Source: Chloroflexi bacterium OLB14
Lineage (GTDB): Bacteria > Chloroflexota > Anaerolineae > Anaerolineales > Villigracilaceae
Length of the DNA stretch: 64,000 nt
Direction: 5' to 3'
NCBI GenBank assembly: GCA_001567105.1
Contig: LMZR01000049.1
Location: 1-64,000 of the forward strand
The first letter of the stretch is position 1; each line of letters starts with the position of its first letter. The translations under genes and the position numbers were made by a program. Of the stretch, positions 42,968 through 51,507 are shown piece by piece. The notes under the pieces were generated by a model, which was not told the DNA's origin, made no database searches, and saw nothing but the letters and a program-made list of their open reading frames with translations.

Positions 42968-43180
42968 TTACGCAAGTGGGGTCACATTGGCGGCTTGCTT
43001 GCCTTTAGGACCTTCTTCGATGGAGAACTCCACCTTTTGCTCGGCTTCCAATTTGCGGTAGCCATCGGTTTGAATGGCTGAGAAATGCACAAAGACATCT
43101 TCTCCACCTTCATAACCAATAAAGCCATAGCCTTTGGTTGCATTGAACCATTTTACAGTTCCAACAATACGTTCTGACAT
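42968..43180 (-). CDS. Cold-shock protein (CspA family)
   Basis: The 70-residue protein is a single OB-fold cold-shock domain with both RNA-binding motifs: [17 protein letters not shown] (RNP1) and [14 protein letters not shown] (RNP2). [20 protein letters not shown] ends the chain as usual. It binds single-stranded RNA and DNA and melts mRNA structure. The start [12 protein letters not shown] is supported by AGGAG eight bases upstream; an earlier in-frame ATG would add 13 foreign residues. Confidence 0.95.
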   Translation of the reverse strand: MSERIVGTVKWFNATKGYGFIGYEGGEDVFVHFSAIQTDGYRKLEAEQKVEFSIEEGPKGKQAANVTPLA

Positions 43181-43335
43181 TTTATTACTCCTACATAAAA
43201 AAATTTGATGCCCATCCACCTCTCACGCTTTCAAAGGCGAACTGGGCATACTTGACGCAAGGTTATCATTTTTGTTATAACGTGTCAAGATTTTAATAAG
43301 TTTTGTAGAGCAAGATAATATCTTGCTCTACCTTT

Positions 43336-45890
43336 TTATTCTGCCCCAAAAGCAGGCAGTTCAAACGACTCGCCACCTGCTTGGACGATGTAGTAGGGCA
43401 TCCACGCTACACCAAAGATGTTGACATATACATCTGTTTTCTTGGGTTTGATAGCTACTTCATCAAATTCAGAGACGATGCTTCCCCAGCGTTTGTTAAT
43501 TTCACTTTCTAAAGAATCTCGTTCGCGTTCTAAGCTTTCTAACTCATTAGATAAACGCGCAATAGTTTCTTGGGATTCTTGCACTTGGGCTTTGGCGCTT
43601 TGAGCAAGGCGATGTTTGGTGAATTGTGTGGTAACACTTTTCTTGCGAGTTAAGCCAAACAGCTGGCGCCGAGTTCTGCTAAATTGGCATACGATTCAAT
43701 ATTGCGATTTTGCAATTCGGCTTGGTCTTCTCGTAATTCACTTTCTTCACGCCCTAGTTTTTGTTCCAGTGTTTTTATTTTTCTTTCAATTGATGCTGTT
43801 TTCTTTTCAATTTCAGCATCACAGGCTTCACGGGCGGCATCGGCGCATTGTTTCATAAAATCTGCGGCAGTGACATCTGGACCTGCAAAGATTTTCAATT
43901 TTGCATTAGAGCGAGCAATGACTTCTGAATTTCTGAAAACCCAGTCTGTAAAATCTTTTTGTAATGAAGCTAATAACTTTGATTCATTAAGTGGTGGCTC
44001 AATAGAAGCATAACGAGCAGAATCCACTGGCAGGGTGCCAATTTTATCTAACGATGGACCTGCATAAGGGAATTCATCCCAACGCACAATGCCACGCCGA
44101 TCTAAAGTAGTGACCAAAGCAGATTTCGTCATTTCAGTATCTACGTTAAATTTTCTATCTAAGATTCGGATTTGTGCCGAAGCGAGCAACACAGGTCGGT
44201 AAACTGTACCTTGAATTGAACCACCATACGATTGTGTTCGTTTCGCGGCTTGTAGTGCTTCGCTCAAACTATAATTTTGGGGCAAATAATATTCACGCAC
44301 GCCAGCAGGCACAGGTGGTTTTGTAGAAGTAGCGCCATTTGTTTTGCTAACCATAGTTGAGGGTTTGCCATTTGTTTCAAGTACAGATGTCGGCACAGAA
44401 ATAGGTTGCACATGGTCAACAGGTGGTTTTTGTTTGGGTAAAGAATCAAGTACAGGTGCAGAAACAATTTGAGGCTTAGTCTGAGGCGTTGATTTCGCTC
44501 CAACCAAAGCATTTAGATCAGGAATCTGCTGACGAGTCATTGGTCCTGCCAAGAAGTTCATCACCCAACGTGTTTGAAGTAATACAGGTTCTTTTTCGTT
44601 AACATTATTCATCACGAAAACTCGTTTGCCAAGTGATGAAATTAATTTATCCATTTGTGCGCGAGGGATGCCGCCTGCTAAACTTTCGAGACCATCGAGC
44701 AGACGATTCTTGTCACGTTCGGTTTGCAGTTTGCCAATGAACCATGTGCCTGTGTTGGAAAGTGCTTTGTAATCCATATCAACAGGGTTTTGGGTAGCAA
44801 GCAAAAGACCCAAGCCAAATGCGCGTGCTTGCTTTAACATGCGAAGTAATGGTTGTTTGGATGGTGGATTTGCAGTTGGAGGAAGATAGCCATAAATTTC
44901 ATCCATGTATAACAATGCGCGTAATGATGTTGACCCTTTTTGTGTACGCATCCATGTTTCTACTGCTGAAAGAAGTAATGTAGTGAAGAACATTCTTTCA
45001 CCATCTGAAAGATGTGCTAAATAAAAAATGCTATGGCGTGGCGTGCCTTGTGGTGTAAATAATAAAGATTGAATATCTAACGATTGACCTTCACGCCAAG
45101 CCTCAAAAGCAGGCGATGCTAGAATGTTGTTGACCACCATGGCTAGTTCCATGCGATCTTTTTGTGGGAAGAATGTATCTACTGAAAATGCGCCAAGTTT
45201 CTCGAATGGCGGGCTTTGAATTTGTAAAATTAATTCTTCAAGTTCGATATCTTGTTTATTACTCCAATGTGTTTCAAAAATATTGGAGAGCAAAATATGT
45301 TCGCGTGAACGAATTGGATCTAAATCATTCATGCCGACTAAACCAAGCAAAGCGGTAACTGTGCTTGAGATTCTTTCACGCAATACTTCACGGTTTGTTT
45401 CCCAATCTAAATCTGGTGCGGCAAGAGAAGATAAAACACTGACGGGAATGCCTGCATTAGTACCTGGTGTATAGATTGCAAAGTCCACTGCATTTTTCAA
45501 ATCCATAATACGGGCTTGATCCATGCCCCACTCTTCAATTCCTTTTTTCCAAGAAGAAGCGGCTTCTTCTGCGGCTTTTTCTGGCGTTGTGCCAGCACGG
45601 CGCACAACTTCGGGGTCTATCCATGGTTGAAAATCGCTTGGCAATAACTCGGGAAAATGCAAAAGTAAATTTGTTAAATCGCCTTTAGGGTCAATGATAA
45701 TTGCAGGGATTCCATTTAGGGCGGCTTCTTCAAGCAAAGCAATGCACAAACCTGTTTTACCCGAGCCTGTCATACCTGTCACAACAGCATGGGTTGTTAA
45801 ATCTGCCGAATCATATTCTAATGTTTTGTTTGTTAGCTTTGAAATTTGAGGGTCAAACAATTTTCCGAGATAAAAAGTAGAATCTGCCAT
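43336..45890 (-). pseudogene. HerA-like ATP-binding protein with C-terminal coiled coil, one frameshift
   Basis: The reading begins MADSTFYLGKLFDPQISKLT and has Walker A VVTGMTGSGKTGLCIALLEE (about residue 35) with IPAIIIDPKGDLTNLLLHFP. The Walker B region is LLYMDEIYGYLPPT, and AFGLGLLLATQNPVDMDYKA follows. This is the HerA/VirB4-like (DUF853-type) group of DNA- or peptide-translocating ATPases. A Thr/Pro linker (about 475-545) leads to a C-terminal region with long helices (KIKTLEQKLGREESELREDQ). The first frame stops at 43650. The same coiled coil continues one frame over (LFGLTRKKSVTTQFTKHRLA and so on) to 43336, so a one-base indel near 43660-43675 breaks a protein of about 850 residues. 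Confidence 0.8.
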
Positions 45891-46028
45891 GAAGGTCTCC
45901 TATATTTAAATTAGAACGGGCGTGCTAGTGGTCTAAATTTAATCTATTTTATGCCAAAAGGCAAATTAATTTGACAACAAACCATAGACGATGGACAATA
46001 AAATCGTCAGCGGTCTATTGTCTATCGG

Positions 46029-47114
46029 CTATTTTGCTTGCTCATACACGCGTTGAAATTCAGCAATAAACAGCTTGGCAATATCTTCATTGTAAATCAC
46101 CAGCAAAGTTTCATCGTTTCTTGTTTCGGCAGAATTTGTAAAATTATATGAGCCTGTAATCACAATACTTTCATCAATGACAATAGTTTTATGATGCATC
46201 TGCCCTGCATTTCCATCACGATAAACATCCAAACCTGCCTGACGAAACGCATCAAACTCCGTGCCGATATTTGATTCTACTTGTTCATCGTCCATCACGC
46301 CTGCAACAGTGACTCCCTCCCTCGCACGTTCACGCACAGCATCTCCAATTTCATCAGCAGTAAAGGAAAATGCCATAAAGTAAAGGCTTTCATTTGCCAT
46401 GCTAATTATATTCACAAGGGTTGGCTGTATTTCATCATCTGGTGAGAAGTATGTTTCAATCTTTATTCCATCTACACTTAGGCTAGGGTTTGGCGTTTCT
46501 GCTAAAACAGAATCACCAAACAAATCGTCATTAAACATTTCTTCAAATTCTTTACTAAAGTTTTCTGCAATCTTCACAGAGCGAATTCGCATGACAACAT
46601 TATTATCCTCATACGTTCCCGAATCTGTAAAATTCATTGAACCTGTCCACACCTCAGATTCATCAATGACAATAAATTTATTGTGCATCAAGCCTTCGCG
46701 CCTGTCACCTAAAATGGGAATACCAGCATCTTTCAAAATTTGTGGGTCAGTGCGTTCTAAATTATCACTTTCCATCACCATGCGAACTCGTACACCACGG
46801 TCATGTGCGTTGAGCAAAGCATTTCGCACACTGTTCAAACTCAAACTATAAATAGCAACATCCACGCTTAATTTAGCAGAGTCAATAGCATTTGCCAGAA
46901 ATTGATCAATACCGCCAGTTTCCTGGGCAGATAATGAACTACTAGGATTCGTAAAATAAACTTCAATAGAACCCATACTATAACCATAACCTGCGGGGAT
47001 TTGAATCTCCGTCAGTGAAGATGAAGGTTGAGTTGCAGAATCAATTATCGGCTGAGTGGGAGGCGTACATCCTATCAATAACATCATCAAAAAGAAAGAT
47101 ATAAATTTTTTCAT
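46029..47114 (-). CDS. Phospholipase-D-domain lipoprotein (nuclease-like)
   Basis: From ATG 47114 the 361-residue protein starts with a lipobox signal, MKKFISFFLMMLLIGC. It carries two HKD catalytic motifs, MHNKFIVIDESEVWTGSMNF (about residue 190) and MHHKTIVIDESIVITGSYNF (about 320), each followed by the usual T/S-G-S-x-N-F. Two halves of this type make the active site of PLD-family nucleases and phospholipases. The Cys anchor would place it outside the cell membrane. The linker after the lipobox, CTPPTQPIIDSAT, is encoded by a copy of the 31-nt element (47035-47065). It is divergent from murJ. Confidence 0.88.
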   Translation of the reverse strand: MKKFISFFLMMLLIGCTPPTQPIIDSATQPSSSLTEIQIPAGYGYSMGSIEVYFTNPSSSLSAQETGGIDQFLANAIDSAKLSVDVAIYSLSLNSVRNALLNAHDRGVRVRMVMESDNLERTDPQILKDAGIPILGDRREGLMHNKFIVIDESEVWTGSMNFTDSGTYEDNNVVMRIRSVKIAENFSKEFEEMFNDDLFGDSVLAETPNPSLSVDGIKIETYFSPDDEIQPTLVNIISMANESLYFMAFSFTADEIGDAVRERAREGVTVAGVMDDEQVESNIGTEFDAFRQAGLDVYRDGNAGQMHHKTIVIDESIVITGSYNFTNSAETRNDETLLVIYNEDIAKLFIAEFQRVYEQAK

Positions 47115-47128
47115 AGGTTGATTATAAA

Positions 47129-47180
47129 CGTCCCGCAGGTTTCTTATAAAGTTATAATCACAAATTAAACCTGCGAGACG
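47129..47180. repeat. Inverted repeat CGTCCCGCAGGTTT...AAACCTGCGAGACG upstream of murJ
   Basis: The arms 47129-47142 and 47167-47180 pair over 14 bp with one mismatch. The arms match those of the element upstream of uvrA (15707-15759), but the spacers differ. The right end is followed by GGTACGT and TATAAT. Confidence 0.78.
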
Positions 47181-47186
47181 GTACGT

Positions 47187-47192
47187 TATAAT
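47187..47192 (+). promoter_or_regulatory. murJ -10 box
   Basis: TATAAT ends seven bases before the murJ ATG at 47200, implying a leaderless or nearly leaderless mRNA. The inverted repeat lies where the -35 and upstream region would be. Confidence 0.5.
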
Positions 47193-47199
47193 TTTATAC

Positions 47200-48795
47200 A
47201 TGTCAAACTCAAATCAACAAATCGCTCGCGCCGCAGGGACAGTGATGTTCGCAATTTTATTGGGTCAAATCACAGGTTTGATTCGCGGCGTGTTAGTGGC
47301 ACAAACTTTTGGCGCATCACCCGAACTCGATTCTTTTTTCGCCGCCAATCGCGTTAGCGAAACTTTATTTTTATTAGTGGCAGGCGGCGCATTGGGATCG
47401 GCATTTATTCCAACGTTCACAGGCTTGTTAGCAAAAGATGAAAAATTTTCGGCTTGGCGTTTAGCCAGTTCGATTGCCAACGTCATTGACTTTGATTTTG
47501 ATTTTATTAGCATTGCTAATTGGATTTTTGCCCCACAAATTGTACGCTTCGCACTTGCGCCAGGCTTGGCAACTGACCCTCAACTTTTTTCATTAACTGT
47601 GACATTGTTACGCATTCAACTTATCTCTGCCGTGTTATTTGGTCTCGGTGGATTAATTGTTGGCATATTAAACGCGCATCAAATATTTTTGATTCCTGCA
47701 TTAACGCCTGCCTTATATCAACTTGGAATTATTTTTGGCGTTTTATTTTTATCACCATCACTTGGGATTTATGGACTCGCTTGGGGCGTTGTGCTTGGCG
47801 CGGTTTTTTATTTAATCGTTCAACTACCTTCATTACTTAAAGTTTTTAAGAATTACGCATCACGCATTACGCTTCAAACTTTATTTGATTTTCAAGATTC
47901 GAACTTCAAACAAGTGATTCTATTAATGGGTCCTCGTCTGCTAGGCGTGGCAGTTGTGCAATTAAATTTCTGGGTCAATACTTGGTTGGCATCACAAATG
48001 CAAAGCGGAAGTGTGACAGGTTTGTATTACGGATTTTCGTTAATGATCATGGCGCAAGCCATAATTGCCCAATCCGTTGCTATTGCGGCTATGCCAACTT
48101 TTTCAGCACAACATGCGTTGGGGAAACAAGATGAAATGCGTTCATCATTGGCTTCATCATTACGCGGAATTATTTTGTTAGCATTACCTGCTAGCGTGGG
48201 TTTGATTCTTTTACGTCAGCCGATTATTTCACTGTTATATCAACGCGGTGAGTTTGACTCACATTCTGTACAACTTGTCTCTTGGGCTTTGCTTTGGTAT
48301 GCAGTTGGGCTGGTTGGTCACTCCATCATGGAAGTGTTGACTCGTGCCTTCTATGCTCAACACGATACAAAAACGCCAGTCATCATCGGCGTAATTGCTA
48401 TGGGATTAAATGTCTTATTTAGTGTTTTATTTTCAAGATGGTTTGAATCTATTGGGTGGCTTCCACTTGGTGGGCTGGCATTAGCAAATTCATTTGCAAC
48501 TGCTATTGAAGCAACTGCCTTATTCATCGTCATGCGTAAACGATTAAATGGTATTGAAGGAAATCATATTCTGCGCGGAGCAATTCCTTCATTTATCTCT
48601 GCCATTGGAATGTCACTTGCGTTATTTGGTTTATTATCAATTGGAAAAAATATCAGCGTATGGATTCTTGTCCCTGCTGGTGTTGTGGTTGGCGGAATTG
48701 TTTATTTTGCAATTTTATTCATTTTACGAGTGCCAGAGTTAAATTATATTATCAGTAGTGTAATGAAAAGATTGACAATAGATCGCAGACAATAG
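47200..48795 (+). CDS. murJ: Lipid II flippase MurJ (locally frame-scrambled)
   Basis: MurJ moves lipid II across the membrane for peptidoglycan synthesis. The 531-residue protein has about 14 membrane helices and family motifs AGTVMFAILLGQITGLIRGV, TFGASPELDSFFAANRVSET, AGGALGSAFIPTFTGLLAKD and LPASVGLILLRQPIISLLYQ. At about residues 95-112 the frame reads IDFDFDFISIANW, an acidic stretch impossible for a membrane helix. The neighbouring frame reads SLTLILILLALLIG, the expected helix. Two compensating one-base indels at 47484-47533 therefore flank this segment. A heptamer repeat is also translated at 47851-47874 (NYASRITL). Confidence 0.93.
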   Translation: MSNSNQQIARAAGTVMFAILLGQITGLIRGVLVAQTFGASPELDSFFAANRVSETLFLLVAGGALGSAFIPTFTGLLAKDEKFSAWRLASSIANVIDFDFDFISIANWIFAPQIVRFALAPGLATDPQLFSLTVTLLRIQLISAVLFGLGGLIVGILNAHQIFLIPALTPALYQLGIIFGVLFLSPSLGIYGLAWGVVLGAVFYLIVQLPSLLKVFKNYASRITLQTLFDFQDSNFKQVILLMGPRLLGVAVVQLNFWVNTWLASQMQSGSVTGLYYGFSLMIMAQAIIAQSVAIAAMPTFSAQHALGKQDEMRSSLASSLRGIILLALPASVGLILLRQPIISLLYQRGEFDSHSVQLVSWALLWYAVGLVGHSIMEVLTRAFYAQHDTKTPVIIGVIAMGLNVLFSVLFSRWFESIGWLPLGGLALANSFATAIEATALFIVMRKRLNGIEGNHILRGAIPSFISAIGMSLALFGLLSIGKNISVWILVPAGVVVGGIVYFAILFILRVPELNYIISSVMKRLTIDRRQ

Positions 48796-48825
48796 ACCAT
48801 AGTCAATCGTCTATGGTCTATTGTC
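48788..48825. terminator. Palindrome GACAATAGACCATAG, convergent terminator
   Basis: GACAATAGACCATAG (48788-48802) and CTATGGTCTATTGTC (48811-48825) form a perfect 15-bp stem. Its left arm covers the stop codon region of murJ. Related GACAATAGAC/GTCTATTGTC sequences lie at 45973-46022. Confidence 0.8.
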
Positions 48826-48829
48826 CAAT

Positions 48830-49282
48830 TTATTTCCAAACCATAAACTGCACAATTGCAACTAAGAAACCCAAAATAATTCCACCCACCACTTCTAACG
48901 GCGTGTGACCAATCACTTCTTTTAATTCGTTTTCATCCCAAATATGCCCCTTCAATAATTCTTCAAACAACACGTTAATTCTTTCGGCTTGCATACCTGC
49001 TTGCCTACGCACGCCAGCGGCATCGTGTGCAATAATCATCGTCACAGCTACAGCAATGCCAAACAGCGGATTATCAAATCCATGATACAAACCAACTGCT
49101 AATGTGCCCGCTACCATCAAAGCTGTATGTGATGATGGCATTCCGCCCGCCGCAAGAAACATCGTCCATAACCAGCGCCGTGAGCGCAAATATTCTGAGG
49201 GAATTTTTAATGCTTGTGCTAGCAACCAAGCAATCAATACGGCTATCAAAACTTTATTTTCAAAAATTGCTAACCAATTCAT
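48830..49282 (-). CDS. Divergent PAP2-family membrane protein
   Basis: The 150-residue protein has four or so membrane helices and the signature AAGGMPSSHTALMVAGTLAV together with IIAHDAAGVRRQAGMQAERI, characteristic of the divergent PAP2 (haloperoxidase-related, DUF212) family. The second phosphatase His of classical PAP2 enzymes is not obvious. The gene overlaps xseB by four bases (ATGA), so translation is coupled. The function in bacteria is uncertain; lipid phosphate hydrolysis is a guess from the fold. Confidence 0.87.
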   Translation of the reverse strand: MNWLAIFENKVLIAVLIAWLLAQALKIPSEYLRSRRWLWTMFLAAGGMPSSHTALMVAGTLAVGLYHGFDNPLFGIAVAVTMIIAHDAAGVRRQAGMQAERINVLFEELLKGHIWDENELKEVIGHTPLEVVGGIILGFLVAIVQFMVWK

Positions 49283-49527
49283 TCTGATTCCTCTTCAAAA
49301 TTGACTAACGAGTCACCAACAATTTTTTGGATTTTTAATTGAGCCGATTCTAATTCCGCGCCACATTTTTTGATTAACGCCTGCCCACGTTCAAACAACC
49401 TCATCGCTTCTTCTAATGACTTTTGGTCTGTTTCTAGCACCTCAACAATTGACTCCAATTCAGCCAGTGCTTCTTCATAAGTGAGGTCTTCGATGGATTT
49501 TTGCGTTGCCGATTTTGTCTTTGCCAT
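49279..49527 (-). CDS. xseB: Exodeoxyribonuclease VII small subunit
   Basis: The 82-residue protein is the small helical subunit that binds the XseA C-terminal coiled coil. LTYEEALAELESIVEVLETD and the matching KSLEEAMRLFERGQALIKKC are highly typical. The last part is an acidic tail. It lies 99 bases downstream of xseA on the same strand and overlaps the next gene by four bases, so xseA, xseB and the PAP2 gene form an operon. Confidence 0.94.
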   Translation of the reverse strand: MAKTKSATQKSIEDLTYEEALAELESIVEVLETDQKSLEEAMRLFERGQALIKKCGAELESAQLKIQKIVGDSLVNFEEESE

Positions 49528-49626
49528 ATTTGCTCCAATTTATTACTATGTCATCCTACGGGATTTGTTTTACCTATTTCAAAATCTATAATCATTACAT
49601 CCCTACGGGATTACTAAATTTACGAA

Positions 49627-50829
49627 TTACGAATTACGTTTTACCTCAAACTCTCCATCGCTGACTCGCACGTTCAAATCACCTTTGGCTTGCGAAACTT
49701 TGGACACAACCAAGCCATCATCTTTGCGGGTGATGATAGCATATCCACGAGATAAAATGCCTTCAGGGTTCAACGATTGCAAGCGCTTTGATATTCCATC
49801 TACGTTGGAGGTATGCAATTGGATGCGATGAATCAGTGAGGAATACGCTCGCCTTGAAAGTTCATCAAGGTTTTGATATTCAGATTCGATTCTTCTTTCG
49901 GGCGAATTATATTTGAGGCGCGAAGCAAAAGTTAAAATAAAATTCTTTTGCTCAGCCAACAAGTTCAAGGTCAGATTAATGAGGCGTGATTTGTAATCCA
50001 TAAGTTGTAATTGCAAATCATCTAATGTGATTTGAGTCGCAAGTTCAGCAGCGGCAGTTGGAGTCGCGGCGCGTAAATCGGCAGCGAAATCTGTCAGCGT
50101 AAAATCAGTTTCGTGACCAACACCCGAAATCGTTGGCGTTTTTGAATTTGCAACGGCGCGCACAACACGTTCATCATTGAAAGCCCATAAATCTTCAATT
50201 GAACCACCACCACGCGCAATGATAATTACATCTGGTGAATTTTTATTTAACGATTCAATTGCATGGACAATAGCAGGCGGCGCGTCACTACCTTGCACAA
50301 GTGACGGCGCGAGAATTATTTTTGTTAACGGCAAACGCCGCCGAATTGTATTTAACATATCACGCAACGCCGCACCTGTTTGTGATGTGACAATACCAAT
50401 TAATTTTGGCAATTGCGGAATTGCACGTTTGTTTTGTGGATTAAATAAACCTTCGGCTTCAAGCATAGATTTAAGCCGTAAAAATTCTTGATATAACGCG
50501 CCTTCACCTTTGGCTTGAATTTGATTGGCAACCAATTGATATTGCCCCTGTGGTTCATACACTGCGATTTTTCCATGCGCTTCAATTGCCATGCCATCTT
50601 GCAAATTGATTCTTAATCGCATGGCATCGGTTTTCCACATCACACAACGTAATGAAGCATTTTTATCTTTAAGCGTAAAATAAATATGCCCAGAATTTGG
50701 TTTTGATAAATTTGAAATCTCTCCACTGACCCACACATCTTGCAATTCAGAATCATTCTCTATAAGCTTGCGGATGTGAAATGTGAGTTGAGAAACTGTC
50801 AGCGTGGAAGAAAAAAGGTTGGGTTGCAT
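49627..50829 (-). CDS. xseA: Exodeoxyribonuclease VII large subunit
   Basis: XseA with XseB degrades single-stranded DNA from both ends to short oligonucleotides, in repair. The 400-residue protein has the N-terminal OB fold (WVSGEISNLSKPNSGHIYFT, ASLRCVMWK), then the catalytic domain with IIIARGGGSIEDLWAFNDER and ISGVGHETDFTLTDFAADLR followed by AATPTAAAELA. The coiled-coil region is shorter than in E. coli. The C-terminus ends EVKRNS inside an AATTACG-type heptamer tract (49620-49646), so the natural end may have been changed. Confidence 0.95.
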   Translation of the reverse strand: MQPNLFSSTLTVSQLTFHIRKLIENDSELQDVWVSGEISNLSKPNSGHIYFTLKDKNASLRCVMWKTDAMRLRINLQDGMAIEAHGKIAVYEPQGQYQLVANQIQAKGEGALYQEFLRLKSMLEAEGLFNPQNKRAIPQLPKLIGIVTSQTGAALRDMLNTIRRRLPLTKIILAPSLVQGSDAPPAIVHAIESLNKNSPDVIIIARGGGSIEDLWAFNDERVVRAVANSKTPTISGVGHETDFTLTDFAADLRAATPTAAAELATQITLDDLQLQLMDYKSRLINLTLNLLAEQKNFILTFASRLKYNSPERRIESEYQNLDELSRRAYSSLIHRIQLHTSNVDGISKRLQSLNPEGILSRGYAIITRKDDGLVVSKVSQAKGDLNVRVSDGEFEVKRNS

Positions 50830-50831
50830 TG

Positions 50832-50940
50832 GGTGAAGTATAAAGTGGAAAGTAGAAAGTGGAAAGTGGGAGAGCGTAATTCGTAATGCGTGATGCGTAA
50901 TTTACGTTTTACGAATTACGCATTACGAAATTATCTTAAT
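50832..50940. repeat. Compound heptamer repeat region between xseA and the HIT gene
   Basis: Left part: GGAAAGT, AGAAAGT, GGAAAGT units. Right part: CGTAATT, CGTAATG, CGTGATG, CGTAATT units followed by an inverted set TACGAATTACGCATTACG, giving a hairpin. The right-hand family also appears inside murJ and at the xseA stop. The tract fills the shared promoter region of two divergent genes. Confidence 0.82.
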
Positions 50941-50944
50941 CGCC

Positions 50945-50950
50945 TATAAT
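50945..50950 (+). promoter_or_regulatory. -10 box of the HIT gene
   Basis: TATAAT ends 11 bases before the ATG at 50962, leaving a leader of only about four to five bases. Confidence 0.5.
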
Positions 50951-50961
50951 TAGACAAAACT

Positions 50962-51441
50962 ATGAATCACTTATGGTCACCGTGGCGTATGACATACATT
51001 GAAAATGCAAAAAACGAATCAGGCTGTGTGTTTTGTAATGCACAAGCCAAAGAAGATAACTCCGAAAATTTAATTGCCTTTCGGGGTAAATTTTCGTATG
51101 TGATATTAAATCGCTACCCTTACACGAGCGGACATTTAATGGTCATCCCCTTTGTGCATGAATCGAATTTAGAAAAATTAAATCCTGAAACGCGCGCTGA
51201 AATGATGGAATTGACAAGTCAATGCACAACGATATTGAAAAATATTTATAAAACAGAATCATTCAACGTTGGCGTTAACATCGGTGAAGCGGCTGGAGCG
51301 GGCGTGTTAGGTCATGTGCATATTCATATTGTGCCACGTTGGGCTGGGGATACAAATTTTATGTCCACTGTTGGGGAGACGCGCGTATTACCCGAATCAC
51401 TTGAAGAGACTTATAAAAGAGTCAAACAAGCATTTTCGTAG
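50962..51441 (+). CDS. HIT-family hydrolase / Ap4A phosphorylase-like
   Basis: The 159-residue protein begins MNHLWSPWRMTYIENAKNES with GCVFCNAQ, the usual start of Ap4A-phosphorylase-like HIT proteins, and carries YPYTSGHLMVIPFVHESNLE plus the catalytic histidine triad HVHIHIVPRW. These enzymes split dinucleoside polyphosphates or nucleotide-phosphate bonds in the cytosol. CVFC may bind zinc with a later His. It is a one-gene unit whose stop lies in an inverted repeat. Confidence 0.93.
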   Translation: MNHLWSPWRMTYIENAKNESGCVFCNAQAKEDNSENLIAFRGKFSYVILNRYPYTSGHLMVIPFVHESNLEKLNPETRAEMMELTSQCTTILKNIYKTESFNVGVNIGEAAGAGVLGHVHIHIVPRWAGDTNFMSTVGETRVLPESLEETYKRVKQAFS

Positions 51442-51501
51442 GTCACGCTTTTAGCGTGATAGATAATTAATAATATTCGTCACGTTACAAACGTGACCTA
51501 C
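51438..51501. repeat. Inverted repeat GTAGGTCACG...CGTGACCTAC
   Basis: GTAGGTCACG (51438-51447) pairs with CGTGACCTAC (51492-51501), and CGCTTTTAGCG forms an inner hairpin. The left arm contains the HIT stop codon. The right arm contains a GTG that opens an upstream extension of the next gene. Confidence 0.78.
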
Positions 51502-51507
51502 AATAAA

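Noticed and set aside
51493..51507. GTG start for the SdrD-B lipoprotein
   Set aside because: This GTG is inside the right arm of an inverted repeat. The signal peptide begins naturally at ATG 51508.
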